Below are positions 51,191-60,648 of a stretch of DNA of 64,000 nt, one piece after another; the first letter of the stretch is position 1; each line of letters opens with the position of its first letter. Source of the stretch: Nostocaceae cyanobacterium (GTDB taxonomy: Bacteria > Cyanobacteriota > Cyanobacteriia > Cyanobacteriales > Nostocaceae). The stretch is from the NCBI GenBank assembly GCA_030065825.1, contig JASJCY010000006.1, positions 44,120 through 108,119 on the forward strand, in the 5' to 3' direction. A program made the position numbers and the translations under genes. Below the pieces are notes generated by a model. That model saw nothing but the letters and a program-made list of their open reading frames with translations, did no database searches and was not told where the DNA came from.

Positions 51191-51934
51191 ATGAGCAAAC
51201 CAGGAAAAGATTTTGAATTTTTGTTCGATAATGAAGCACCACCTGTAATTGAACGTATGGGAATTACCTGGTTAATGGTAGCAGCAATTGTTACCATTTT
51301 ATTGTGGCAAGTTCCAGCAGGTGATTATATTCTTTATCCCTTTACGATTCTGGCAACTTGGTTTCATGAAATGGGACATGGTTTAGCTGCACTGATATTG
51401 GGAGGTAATTTTCAGCAATTAAAGATTTTCGCCAATGGTTCGGGACAAGCGTTTTATAGTGGTTCATTATTTTTAGGTCCCATTGGTCGTGCAATAGTTG
51501 CAGCAGCTGGACCCATGGGACCTCCAATTGCTGGTGCTGCTTTGATTGTGGCTTCTCGCAGTTTCAAAGCCACTTCCCTAATTTTGAAAATTTTAGGTGG
51601 TTTCTTGCTACTTTCAACCCTGATTTGGGTGCGATCGCCATTTGGGATGGTAGCAATCCCCATAATCGGTTTAATTATTCTTGGTATATCTTTAAAGACT
51701 CCCAAATGGATGCAGGAGTTTACCATTCAATTTCTAGGTGTGCAAGCTTGTGTGAGTACTTACCACCAACTAAATTATTTATTTAGCTATTCTGCTGGTT
51801 CTCTTGGCTTATCTGATACCGCTCAAATGCAAAAGCAGCTATTCCTACCTTATTGGTTTTGGGGTGGGTTAATGGCGATTGCATCCCTGGTTATTCTCGT
51901 CCAAAGTCTCCGCATCGCTTATCGTTCTAATTAA
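51191..51934 (+). CDS. M50-type membrane metallopeptidase
   Basis: 247 aa from the ATG at 51191; an upstream in-frame ATG at 51137 adds 18 residues of AT-rich sequence. FTILATWFHEMGHGLAALILGG gives the HExxH zinc site inside a hydrophobic helix. A later DxG-like segment expected in S2P-type proteases is not obvious, so it may belong to the shorter M50B-like group. About six hydrophobic segments (MVAAIVTILLWQV, LGPIGRAIVAAAGPMGPPIAGAALIVA, LILKILGGFLLLSTLIWV, FGMVAIPIIGLIILGI, a C-terminal helix). Probably cleaves within the membrane; the substrate is unknown. Confidence 0.82.
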   Translation: MSKPGKDFEFLFDNEAPPVIERMGITWLMVAAIVTILLWQVPAGDYILYPFTILATWFHEMGHGLAALILGGNFQQLKIFANGSGQAFYSGSLFLGPIGRAIVAAAGPMGPPIAGAALIVASRSFKATSLILKILGGFLLLSTLIWVRSPFGMVAIPIIGLIILGISLKTPKWMQEFTIQFLGVQACVSTYHQLNYLFSYSAGSLGLSDTAQMQKQLFLPYWFWGGLMAIASLVILVQSLRIAYRSN

Positions 51935-52017
51935 CCTTTGGCAAAGGCTTGATTGATGTCTTCGATTGAGTAAGGATTACCTCATCAAGCACATGAAACA
52001 TTTGTGCTACTATAAAA

Positions 52018-52080
52018 CTATAGCGCTATAGTTATTTTTAGCATAAACCCCTCCAAACACCAAAATTTGCAGGGGTTTAT
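52018..52080. terminator. solo CTATAGCGCTATAG palindrome and bidirectional terminator
   Basis: CTATAGCGCTATAG at 52018-52031 is a perfect 14-bp palindrome matching the core of the 37-bp array repeat. Just after it ATAAACCCCT (52043-52052) and AGGGGTTTAT (52071-52080) form a perfect 10-bp stem, followed by TTTGTTT. It lies between the convergent M50 and beta-helix genes and probably terminates both. Confidence 0.82.
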
Positions 52081-52089
52081 TTTGTTTAA

Positions 52090-54024
52090 CTAATTTTGGG
52101 GTTTTAATTCCCCGTTACTGTAGCTACGATATAAGGGAATAGTGCTACCGTTGCATCTATTGCGCAAAGCATCACCCCGGTTGAGGGTTTTCCTTTGGCG
52201 ATCGCGCTTTTCCATGACTAAAGTTGTAAAGTAATTGCGATTAAAATTACATTCACTAACGGTCAAAGATACGGAAGAATCCTGGTTGGTAAACATAGGT
52301 GTCTGCTTGGGACCAGAAGTGGAATAAATAAACCCACCTGCTACTTCTGTTTTCCCATCTGATTTAGTGTCAACAACAATCCCACCTCGTTCAGTTTTCA
52401 AACCAAGTATCCATAATGTCCCCCCATTGTTGGTGATTTTAGTGGTGGGATTTTCAACATTTAATTGTCTTGCCCAAACCTTTTGTTGATTAAAAGTCCA
52501 CGGTCCACTGGCAACATCTTCGATATATAGTTCTCCACTTCCTGTATTGGAATAGTTGGCAACACCCATGCTACTCAAAACCAAAGTTCTGTTTGATGCA
52601 TGGATAATTCCTCCACCATTGCCATCGAGACGTTCCATAATCACCAGTGGTGAACTACCATCGGTGAATTTAAACATCCCTGAACCTCTAATTCTGGCTT
52701 CTAATCCAATAATTCTTTTGACATTACCTCGGATATAAATTGTTCGGTCAATATTATAAGTACCATTGGGAAAATATACTGTTGTTTTTCCCGAATCAAT
52801 TGCAGCTTGAATTGCCGCACTATCATCTTTTCTATCATCAGGAATTGCACCAAATTTTGTCGGACTAACCCATTTATCCAAGGCATCCCATGGAACTATT
52901 GGTGTATCCTTAATTGGTAAATTTAAAGATTTTGCTGGTGTGGAAAATAAATTTTGAATGGGGTGGGAAACAAACTCTGTAATCTTTGCAGCAGTAGCAT
53001 TTTTCCTTGTACCATTACGATTTTTAATTGCCATTTGATAACCGTAAGTCTTAATATTACGAGCAAATAGCGTTGATTTATTAGTAATTGCTGCTTGATT
53101 GCTTGCCTTGTCAGTACCAACTAAATTAGCATCCAGCAATGTTACTAAACCCGCAGCATTATAAACTGCTGGCACGGTATTAATACTTGTTAAATTCCGG
53201 ATACTAATGACTTGACCACCATTATATAAACCGTATTGCCGTTGATTTTGCAAAATGATATTTTCAAAGGTCTGACTATTAACTTTATTCCCTGTGTAAA
53301 TACCTCGTTCAAAACCGATGACTTGCAGATTTTTGATTAAACACGGACCGACTTCATCCGTATATCTTAAATCCAAACCTACCAAACCCTGACCATCACC
53401 AGATTTGATAGTGACATTACGTATTGACCCTTGGTTATTAGCGATATATTGAATACCGATAGCACCCCTATTCCCCTTACCAGTATCTACGGTCAAATTA
53501 CGAATAGCATTGCGAAAACGTTGAGCAGGACGGGTACCAGTCCAAATTACGGATTTAGGTCTAGCTGGGTTAGTAAAGTCTGTTGCTTTGTCCTTTAACT
53601 TGACAATAGTCTTGGATCTATTTTGACCCTGCAAAATCGTTCGTTTATGTTTCCAGCCACCATTACTACTATCAGGCCATTGTAATTGTTTGGATACCAA
53701 ATAAGTACCATTAGGCAAGTATATTATTTTATTGCCATTCGGATAATCACTTAATGCTGCCTGGATTGCTGCTGTATCGTCTGTAACTCCGTCTCCTTTA
53801 GCGTTGTAAGGAGCTGCTTTGACGTTGATTATGCCACCATCTTCCGGAAAAACAATGTTGTCATTGTCTTTTTGCTTATCTTTGGCGACAGCTAAAGCAT
53901 TTGCTATTAAAGGATTATCTGTCTGCTGCGGCACCGATATCGACTGTTGAGGATTGCTAGTTATACCTAAACAAGCACTGAAGCTGACACCAGCAATGAT
54001 TGTAAGTATGTAAGCTATTTTCAT
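52090..54024 (-). CDS. secreted parallel beta-helix (pectate-lyase-3 type) lipoprotein
   Basis: 644 aa. The N-terminus MKIAYILTIIAGVSFSACLG is a lipoprotein signal with a lipobox Cys. Two copies of the GH28-related/pectate lyase 3 start are visible: INVKAAPYNAKGDGVTDDTAAIQAALSD...IIYLPNGTYLVS at about 68-110, and VSPTKFGAIPDDRKDDSAAIQAAIDSG...VYFPNGTYNIDRTIYI at about 386-430. Between and after them lie many Asn- and Gly-rich strands of a right-handed beta-helix. Probably a polysaccharide-binding or -cleaving surface protein. It sits at the edge of the exopolysaccharide-type region, convergent with the M50 peptidase. Confidence 0.85.
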   Translation of the reverse strand: MKIAYILTIIAGVSFSACLGITSNPQQSISVPQQTDNPLIANALAVAKDKQKDNDNIVFPEDGGIINVKAAPYNAKGDGVTDDTAAIQAALSDYPNGNKIIYLPNGTYLVSKQLQWPDSSNGGWKHKRTILQGQNRSKTIVKLKDKATDFTNPARPKSVIWTGTRPAQRFRNAIRNLTVDTGKGNRGAIGIQYIANNQGSIRNVTIKSGDGQGLVGLDLRYTDEVGPCLIKNLQVIGFERGIYTGNKVNSQTFENIILQNQRQYGLYNGGQVISIRNLTSINTVPAVYNAAGLVTLLDANLVGTDKASNQAAITNKSTLFARNIKTYGYQMAIKNRNGTRKNATAAKITEFVSHPIQNLFSTPAKSLNLPIKDTPIVPWDALDKWVSPTKFGAIPDDRKDDSAAIQAAIDSGKTTVYFPNGTYNIDRTIYIRGNVKRIIGLEARIRGSGMFKFTDGSSPLVIMERLDGNGGGIIHASNRTLVLSSMGVANYSNTGSGELYIEDVASGPWTFNQQKVWARQLNVENPTTKITNNGGTLWILGLKTERGGIVVDTKSDGKTEVAGGFIYSTSGPKQTPMFTNQDSSVSLTVSECNFNRNYFTTLVMEKRDRQRKTLNRGDALRNRCNGSTIPLYRSYSNGELKPQN

Positions 54025-54078
54025 TGTCAGTTTATACTAAGGATATTGATATATATGAGGAAGTGAGATTGTGTTATC

Positions 54079-54339
54079 TTGAAAATGTTTTTAACTACAC
54101 TAAGGGATGATTTCCTTAGTTCCGGATTGGAATGTCATAGTCTTGTAGATATCTACACGTCTATTCTGATTGCTTGTGTTGCTAATTATGTCAACAATAT
54201 ATGCAAGTCTGAACTTGATATAGTTTATGGATTACAGTCCAAACACTATCCACATACTTTTATCAATTCAATCAAATCAGCCGATTACAGCAAGCTTTGT
54301 GGGAAGTTTACAAAAATACAATATTCCACTGGATTTTGA
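54079..54339 (+). CDS. doubtful short ORF in a 465-bp gap
   Basis: 86 codons, MFLTTLRDDFLSSGLECHSLVDIYTSILIACVANYVNNICKSELDIVYGL. It is the only frame in 54025-54489, an AT-rich gap. I do not recognise the product, no ribosome binding site is visible, and the composition could be chance. A single hydrophobic stretch (IYTSILIACVANYV) is too short for a confident membrane call. Confidence 0.25.
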   Translation: MKMFLTTLRDDFLSSGLECHSLVDIYTSILIACVANYVNNICKSELDIVYGLQSKHYPHTFINSIKSADYSKLCGKFTKIQYSTGF

Positions 54340-54489
54340 TATTTACTATCGATTATAACTGTAAGGAAATTAATACAAACATGTTTATACAAAGTTAAAA
54401 AATAGATATATATAGATATCTTCTGATTTTACATTTGACTCAAAATATCTCAAATAAAAACGAATAAAGGAATTAGCGAATATAATCTT

Positions 54490-56259
54490 ATGTGGAAATA
54501 CATATCAAAATTTATATACATTTTTCCATCGAATCCCGTCATTTTGATTCCTTGGTTTTTAACGTTTATTTCAGTCTCATTTCTAGAAGTTTTTGGCATT
54601 GGCTTGATTGGTCCTTTTATTCAATTGGCTAACAACCCTGATATTGTATCGAACAATGCTTATTTGCTATTTTTATATAACCAACTAGGTTTTACTGAAG
54701 TCAATAACTTTATTGTGGTACTGGGAGTATCAATTATAATTTTATTTTCTGTAAAATCGATAATAGCTTGGTACTCACAATCGAAAATATTTAAATTTAG
54801 TTACATCCAAAAAGAAAAACTAATTGCCAGATTAATGCATGGTTATATAGAAGCCCCATACACACTTTATTTGACTAAAAATAGTGCCCAAGTCATCCAA
54901 AATGTAATCAACCAAACTAGGATATTTTCTGATTCTGTTTTAAGTACTTTACTGACTACATCATCTAACTCCATTAATATCATCATTATTTCCATATTTC
55001 TTTGTGTAGTCAGTCCTGTAGCTGTGGGAGCTTTATTACTAATAGCAATACCCTTGTTTCTACTATTTAACTCCTTTAAGGGTAAAATGCATATTTGGGG
55101 TAAGGAACTCCATGATTCTAGCCAAGAAATCATTAGAAGTATTAATCATGGTTTAGGAGGATTTAAGGAAACAAGAATTCTTGGTTGTGGAGAATATTTT
55201 GAAGCAGAGGCTATTCAACAAGCAAGAAGATTTGCAAATGCGTCCATTGGATTTTATTCCTTTAAACTTTCTCCTCGCTTTATGGTTGAGACGATTTTAG
55301 TCGTTTTTTTGGTGGGTTTTGTATCTATTTTCTTACTTTTAAACCAAGACATTCAAAAACTTACCTCAACCTTAAGCATTTTATCATTTGCTTCAATCCG
55401 GCTAATACCTGCATTTACAAATTTCACCAATGGATTAGGTGTACTACGGAATTCTAGCTATGCATTAAATCAACTATATTCCGACCTCAAGGAACTGGAA
55501 ACAATAGATTTAGATCGGCAAGATCAGCATAATTCCCAAGAGGATAAAAAAATTAGTTTTACTCAAGAAATTGTTTTAGATCAAGTAACATATCGATATC
55601 CTAGTGCATCAGATAATTCACTCACAGGTCTATCACTAAATATTCCCAAGGATAAATCCATAGCCTTAATTGGTAAATCAGGTGCGGGTAAAACAACTTT
55701 GGTCGATGTCATTTTAGGTCTATTAACACCCCAAGCAGGAGATATCACAGTTGATGGTGTTTCCATATACAATAATCTCCGTTCCTGGCAAAATATGATT
55801 GGCTATATTCCTCAGTCTATTTTTTTGATAGATGACACCATTGAGAGAAATATTGCTTTTGGGATTCCCGATCATCTAATTAACCCAGAAAAATTGAATA
55901 AAGCAATACAAACTGCGCAATTAGCAGAGGTGGTTGCAAACTTACCTCATGGGGTTAAAACTAGGGTTGGTGAACGGGGGGTTATGCTTTCTGGTGGACA
56001 ACGTCAACGTGTCGGAATTGCCAGAGCGTTGTACCATGAAAGAGAAATCTTAGTGTTAGATGAAGCAACTTCTGCATTAGATAATGAAACAGAACATTTA
56101 GTCACTGAAGCAATTAAATCTTTGAGTGGTACTAAAACAATGATTATTATTGCTCATCGACTAAGTACTGTGGAACATTGCGACTGCATTTACATGTTAG
56201 AAAAAGGTCAAATTGTCAAATCTGGTAACTATCAAGAAGTAGTTTTGGGAAATGAATAA
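54490..56259 (+). CDS. ABC exporter, fused membrane and ATPase domains
   Basis: Half-transporter of the MsbA/PglK-like type, probably a flippase or exporter of a lipid-linked oligosaccharide. The N-terminal 320 residues have about six helices (PWFLTFISVSFLEVFGIGLIGPFIQL, NNFIVVLGVSIIILFSVKSIIAWY, INIIIISIFLCVVSPVAVGALLLIAIPLFLLF, MVETILVVFLVGFVSIFLLL). The ATPase follows: Walker A LIGKSGAGKTTLVD near 395, Q-loop IGYIPQSIFLIDDTI, signature LSGGQRQRVGIARAL, Walker B ILVLDEATSALD, H-loop IIAHRLS. 589 aa. It is AT-rich compared with the housekeeping genes, as are other genes of this glycan region. Confidence 0.9.
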   Translation: MWKYISKFIYIFPSNPVILIPWFLTFISVSFLEVFGIGLIGPFIQLANNPDIVSNNAYLLFLYNQLGFTEVNNFIVVLGVSIIILFSVKSIIAWYSQSKIFKFSYIQKEKLIARLMHGYIEAPYTLYLTKNSAQVIQNVINQTRIFSDSVLSTLLTTSSNSINIIIISIFLCVVSPVAVGALLLIAIPLFLLFNSFKGKMHIWGKELHDSSQEIIRSINHGLGGFKETRILGCGEYFEAEAIQQARRFANASIGFYSFKLSPRFMVETILVVFLVGFVSIFLLLNQDIQKLTSTLSILSFASIRLIPAFTNFTNGLGVLRNSSYALNQLYSDLKELETIDLDRQDQHNSQEDKKISFTQEIVLDQVTYRYPSASDNSLTGLSLNIPKDKSIALIGKSGAGKTTLVDVILGLLTPQAGDITVDGVSIYNNLRSWQNMIGYIPQSIFLIDDTIERNIAFGIPDHLINPEKLNKAIQTAQLAEVVANLPHGVKTRVGERGVMLSGGQRQRVGIARALYHEREILVLDEATSALDNETEHLVTEAIKSLSGTKTMIIIAHRLSTVEHCDCIYMLEKGQIVKSGNYQEVVLGNE

Positions 56260-56679
56260 TCACAATCTAGGGAAGAGGGAATAGGAAATAGGGAACAGGG
56301 AATAGGGAATAGGGAACAGGGAAGAGGGAATGTTTATAGAAACCGGGTTTCTATAGGTGGAGAACCGAGAATTTGAGTATGTATGCCAAAATAAACCCGG
56401 TTTCTAGACCCTCACCAGAGTTTTATATTTATTTTATCAATACCCTCTCCAGAAGACTTTTCTGTTACCAATTTCGATAGTAAACACTCACAAATTCTTG
56501 TCACTAAATATCTGAACATCAATTTTGTTCACTAAATTCAAAAATGTAAAAACCCTCAATGCTTTATTGTTCCCTTTTCCCTGCTTACTGTTCCCTAACC
56601 TCAACAGTTAATGTTAGTTTTTTCCGACTACTGATTAATTGACATCAACTTGATGATACCAATATAAAACATATAAAAC
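56260..56679. repeat. intergenic repeats: GGGAATA runs and AAACCCGGTTT palindromes
   Basis: 420 bp. 56266-56330: GGGAATAGGGAACAGGG-type heptamer-like runs. 56337-56353: the palindrome TAGAAACCGGGTTTCTA. About 56393-56405: the second copy, AAACCCGGTTTCT. The rest is AT-rich with no gene. Confidence 0.85.
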
Positions 56680-57774
56680 ATGCAACCAAAAATTAGATTA
56701 AATGGTATAGATTTACTTAGATGTATAGCTATACTTGCCGTTATTATCCTTCATGCTGATGAAGGTATTTCCACCCATCCCCAATTATGGACAAAAATTC
56801 TAGAATTCTCTGGCTTTGCTGTTCCTTTTTTCTTAGCCACATCTTTTTATTTGACATTTAATAAAATCTACAAAACTCAAGGACAGTATTCTCTTGCACA
56901 GAGACTAAAACGTCTTTTGATTCCATATTTGTTTTGGACTGGAGTCTATGTAGGGTACAAACTATTTAAATATGTGCTGCAAAATGAAATTGGTAATATT
57001 AGTAAATTATTTCAAGATCCAGTCGCACTGATTTTCTTTGGAAGTGCAGCATTCCAACTTTACTTTTTACCACTTTTGGCTTCAGGAACTATTATTGTTA
57101 AACCCATATCATCATTGGTAAAAAAGCAAATAAATATCAAATATTTAGCTTTATTATCAATTTTAAGTTTAGGATTGTATCAAACACTTATACTGTCCGG
57201 CAATTCATTTGAAATCCGTTCAAGTATTGCTTTCCAAGATTTACTTAATAATCCCTATTTTTTCCAATTTCAAGACAATCAAATCCTGAGAATATTTCTT
57301 GTGGCAATCGCTATGATAGTCCGATGTCTTCCATACATTTTCATAGCAATGTTTTTGAGTCATCCTCAAATTCAAAAAAAAATACTTCAGAAACAAAGTA
57401 TACTGTTGACAACTTTATTAACAATTATGTTTCTGACAGTCAATACCTTTGGCAGTTCTTTACTTCCTCAAGCTATCCATGAACTAAGTAGAGGTTATCT
57501 TGCTTTATTGTTAGGTATTCAAGCCTCTAATTATCTTAAACCAAATAAACTTATTAATAACTTGAGTATATGTTCTTTTGGAATATATCTCATACATCTA
57601 CTATTTGTAGAAACTTTCCAGATTCTCGAATCAAGAATATATCCTGGTGGTATGTTCCGTGTATCTACCCCCAATCTATTAATCTTTGCCTTACTAACCT
57701 TAGCATTCAGTTGGATTGCTACAGATATCCTCATGGGTAAAAAATCTCTGGCAAGGCTCATGTTTGGAATGTAA
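56680..57774 (+). CDS. acyltransferase 3 family membrane protein
   Basis: Integral-membrane O-acyltransferase of the kind that acetylates surface polysaccharides (OafA/ExoZ type). RLNGIDLLRCIAILAVIILHADEGI near residue 5 is the family start, with the conserved R-x-x-A-x-x-x-V-x-x-x-H and the catalytic His. About ten hydrophobic helices follow, with SQLYFLPLL-like FQLYFLPLLASG near residue 130. FGIYLIHLLFVETFQ near 300 matches the end motif S-x-x-x-Y-L-x-H. 364 aa. It lies between the ABC exporter and a GT4 gene on the same strand, supporting a role in polysaccharide modification. Confidence 0.88.
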   Translation: MQPKIRLNGIDLLRCIAILAVIILHADEGISTHPQLWTKILEFSGFAVPFFLATSFYLTFNKIYKTQGQYSLAQRLKRLLIPYLFWTGVYVGYKLFKYVLQNEIGNISKLFQDPVALIFFGSAAFQLYFLPLLASGTIIVKPISSLVKKQINIKYLALLSILSLGLYQTLILSGNSFEIRSSIAFQDLLNNPYFFQFQDNQILRIFLVAIAMIVRCLPYIFIAMFLSHPQIQKKILQKQSILLTTLLTIMFLTVNTFGSSLLPQAIHELSRGYLALLLGIQASNYLKPNKLINNLSICSFGIYLIHLLFVETFQILESRIYPGGMFRVSTPNLLIFALLTLAFSWIATDILMGKKSLARLMFGM

Positions 57775-57906
57775 ATTAAATAGGTCGGTACAAATAATGT
57801 CATTTATCATTGGTAAAAATTTCACTCTTTATTTACGTTTGGTAACATGGTTCTGTTTATTTCCACCTACTGACTTAGAGCTTATTTATAAAGACCTTAA
57901 GATCCA

Positions 57907-57976
57907 AGAAACCCGGTTTCTCTGGGTGAAGTATCAAATATTATCGTATCTTAGTCTCCAAGAAACCCGGTTTCTA
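57907..57976. repeat. second pair of AGAAACCCGGTTTCT palindromes
   Basis: AAGAAACCCGGTTTCTC (57907-57923) and AAGAAACCCGGTTTCTA (57960-57976), spaced 53 bp start to start. The spacing matches that of the pair at 28117 and 28170 (53 bp), so the unit is probably the pair rather than the single palindrome. Confidence 0.85.
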
Positions 57977-58047
57977 ACTACACCCATAGACTTAATATTT
58001 ACTTTATAAATGGTCTCTTATTAACAATAAATTCATGGTTTTATCTT

Positions 58048-59286
58048 ATGAAAATTTTACATTTAAGTACTTCTGATATCGAAGGTGGAGCTGCCCGTGC
58101 TGCTTACCGACTACACAAAGGCTTGCAAAACCTCGGTGAAACTTCTCAGATGTTGGTAAGAGCAAAGTCTAGTGTCGATAAAACAGTAATTGCACAAAAA
58201 AACATCCTCACCAAATTAGGACCCCCTGCATCTGGATTACCCTTAAAATTCTACCCAAAACGTCATCGTAGTATGTTTTCCTCCCAGTGGTTTCCAGATG
58301 CGATCGCACCGCAAGTAAAACAAATCAATCCAGATATTATCCACCTGCACTGGATTTGCAATGGATTTGTGCAAATCGAAACCCTTGCCAAATTCAAAAA
58401 ACCCCTAGTGTGGACACTGCATGATATGTGGGCATTTACAGGGGGATGTCATTACACTCAAGAATGCGATCGCTACCTTAACTCCTGCGGTAACTGTCCT
58501 CAACTCAAAAGCAATAAAAATCGAGATTTATCTAGTTTCGTATGGACACGCAAAGCTAAAGCCTGGAAAAATTTAAATTTAACCATTGTTAGTCCCAGCG
58601 TTTGGCTAGGTGAATGTGCTAAATCTAGCTCTGTTTTCCAAAATCTGCGAGTCGAAGTGATTCCCCATGGTCTAGATTTAGAAAAGTATAAACCAATAGA
58701 GAAAGAAATAGCCCGAAAACTGCTAAACTTGCCACAGGATAAACGACTGGTTTTGTTTGGGACATCACCAGGAACCACTGGTGACAAAAGAAAGGGTTTT
58801 TACCTGCTTCAACCTGCTGTGCAACACCTCAGTCAATCCGGATGGGAAAATCAGCTAGAACTAGTAGTTTTTGGAGGTTCTAAACCCGAAAATCCAATTG
58901 ATTTAGGATTTAAAACCCACTACCTCGGTCAATTCCACGATGATATTTCCCTAGCACTTGTATATTCTGCTGCTGATGTCATGGTAGTACCCTCAATACA
59001 AGAAGCCTTCGGACAAACAGCATCTGAGTCCTTAGCCTGTGGTACACCAGTGGTAGCATTTGCAGCAACTGGACTTAAGGATATCGTTGACCATCAACAA
59101 AATGGTTATCTCGCTCAACCCTTCGAGGTGGAAGATTTAGCTCAAGGCATTGCTTGGATTTTAGAAGAACCACAGCGCTACGAAAAACTACGGATTAATG
59201 CTCGGGAAAAAGCCCAACGAGAGTTGAGTTTGGAATTACAAGCTCGTCGATACCTATCTCTGATGACAGAAATTGCCAAAAGCTAG
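58048..59286 (+). CDS. GT4-family glycosyltransferase
   Basis: Retaining GT-B enzyme, probably adding hexoses during exopolysaccharide synthesis. N-terminal domain: LHLSTSDIEGGAARAAYRLHKGLQNLGETSQMLV, then HLHWICNGFV and PLVWTLHDMWAFTGGCHYTQECDRY, the WcaC-like subgroup with a Cys cluster (CHYTQECDRYLNSCGNCP). C-terminal domain: VIPHGLDLEKY, LVLFGTSPGTTGDKRKGF, and PSIQEAFGQTASESLACGTPVVAFAATGLKDIVDHQQNGYLAQPF with the E-x7-E motif. 412 aa. The unusual Cys cluster fits the subgroup and may bind metal. Confidence 0.92.
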   Translation: MKILHLSTSDIEGGAARAAYRLHKGLQNLGETSQMLVRAKSSVDKTVIAQKNILTKLGPPASGLPLKFYPKRHRSMFSSQWFPDAIAPQVKQINPDIIHLHWICNGFVQIETLAKFKKPLVWTLHDMWAFTGGCHYTQECDRYLNSCGNCPQLKSNKNRDLSSFVWTRKAKAWKNLNLTIVSPSVWLGECAKSSSVFQNLRVEVIPHGLDLEKYKPIEKEIARKLLNLPQDKRLVLFGTSPGTTGDKRKGFYLLQPAVQHLSQSGWENQLELVVFGGSKPENPIDLGFKTHYLGQFHDDISLALVYSAADVMVVPSIQEAFGQTASESLACGTPVVAFAATGLKDIVDHQQNGYLAQPFEVEDLAQGIAWILEEPQRYEKLRINAREKAQRELSLELQARRYLSLMTEIAKS

Positions 59287-59647
59287 TACCGTTGCTTTGG
59301 CAGTCATAGACGCACAGAGTGCAGCTACCTTACAGAAGCCACTACCTGTCTACCCGGAGAAGTTATAGACGCTGTTCGACGCAGTCATTTGTGCAGGGTA
59401 AGTCACCCATACAAAAGTATTGTGTTCTCTAGCTTTAATGACCAATTCAAGAACATTTAATATACAATACAAGGGTTTGTGACACTACAAATCCTAATTT
59501 ATCGTACAGTATTTATCAAAGTGTCACACACCCTACGCTTATAAATGTGCCAGTTGTGTAAGTCCTAAATTTATAACAATTATAAGGTGAAAACAAGTTT
59601 GGATTATATTCATCATCGTTATAGAAAAAAATTGGAATTGAAAGTAG
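59287..59647. other. gene-free intergenic region
   Basis: 361 bp between the GT4 gene and the convergent membrane-protein gene. GTGTGTGACACT-like pieces at about 59475 and 59520 (GTGACACTACAAATCC; AGTGTCACACACCC) are roughly inverted copies. Nothing else stands out. Confidence 0.45.
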
Positions 59648-60256
59648 CTATCGGCTAAAAAATCTTAGAATCAGCAATGCAAATAATGATAATAGAGTAC
59701 TATAAAATGTTGAAATGAGAATTATGAGCCACCAATAAAAACCAAAAAATAGACTCATAGCTATAATTATATTTTTAATTATTAATAAGGAATAAAAAAT
59801 CATAATTAACCCTATTAAGCTACAATTAAAATTAAGAATACACCCATTTTCCTGGAAGTTGAAATTAAATTCATAGATAATAAATCGCAGTCTTGGTATA
59901 TTTTGAATGACAAGATAAAACAAGATAACAAATAATATAAATGACAACGATAACAGAACAGAAAATACAGAAATTGTGTGACCAAAGATAAGTGATTCCG
60001 AAATCTTTTTATCAGAAAAAAGTGCTAAAAATGGGAAATATCCTATAAAATGCAATCCATATACTTGACTAATTCTTCTATAAAAAATGAAGGAAAATAA
60101 AGAAGAAAAATTTATTATAATGATGAAAGTGATTGGCAATAAAGCTATAGGAAACAGGAATTCCCGGATATTATCACTATTTGTAAGCCAGTCCGAAGTA
60201 AATTTTGCTGGCTCTGTAAAAAACAACCAAAAATATTTTGCAAAAGAGTCCACCAT
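59648..60256 (-). CDS. AT-rich polytopic membrane protein, function unknown
   Basis: 202 aa, strongly hydrophobic. Helices at about residues 32-58 (EFLFPIALLPITFIIIINFSSLFSFIF), 66-80, 90-115 (HTISVFSVLLSLSFILFVILFYLVIQ), 140-165 and 170-200. The hydrophilic N-terminus and the loop RLRFIIYEFNFNFQ interrupt them. I recognise no family. Base composition is much more AT-rich than in the housekeeping genes, like the glycan genes around it, which may reflect transfer. A polymerase-like or lipid-carrier role would fit the context but is not shown. Confidence 0.5.
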   Translation of the reverse strand: MVDSFAKYFWLFFTEPAKFTSDWLTNSDNIREFLFPIALLPITFIIIINFSSLFSFIFYRRISQVYGLHFIGYFPFLALFSDKKISESLIFGHTISVFSVLLSLSFILFVILFYLVIQNIPRLRFIIYEFNFNFQENGCILNFNCSLIGLIMIFYSLLIIKNIIIAMSLFFGFYWWLIILISTFYSTLLSLFALLILRFFSR

Positions 60257-60648
60257 ATTCAGTAAACCAAATTATGTTAAAAGAAAAACTACAAAAGTAA
60301 AAATGGCAATTTGGAAAAAATGCTATTTAAAAATTCTGATCGGGAAAAAATTGCTCTTGTTCCTCATTATTGCTCATTTTCGTTATCCTTACTTATTGTT
60401 CTCGCGCAAACAAATACCGACTGGAAATGTTCTTGATTCTGTTATGGACGCTACAAAAGTAAAGCTACAAAACTAAAAATGGCAATTCCGAAAAAATCCT
60501 ATATGAACTACCAGCCCTTACTTCGTTGAAGGACTGGTTTCTACATCCAGCCCAATAAGGAATGATTTTCGACGCTTCTCACGACCTGGTTGCTAGATGT
60601 TTCCCGTGTTTTACGAGTACTTAAAAGTCAAATCAAATGCCCAACAGC
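60257..60648. other. gap with a direct repeat of about 45 bp
   Basis: Two imperfect copies of GCTACAAAACTAAAAATGGC plus about 25 more bases occur at 60288-60332 and 60463-60508, with three or four mismatches in the readable core. Both contain AAAAATGGCAATT followed by GAAAAAAT. The stretch between them has no clear gene. A frame at 60087-60476 on the plus strand is a shadow of the membrane protein gene. Confidence 0.55.
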
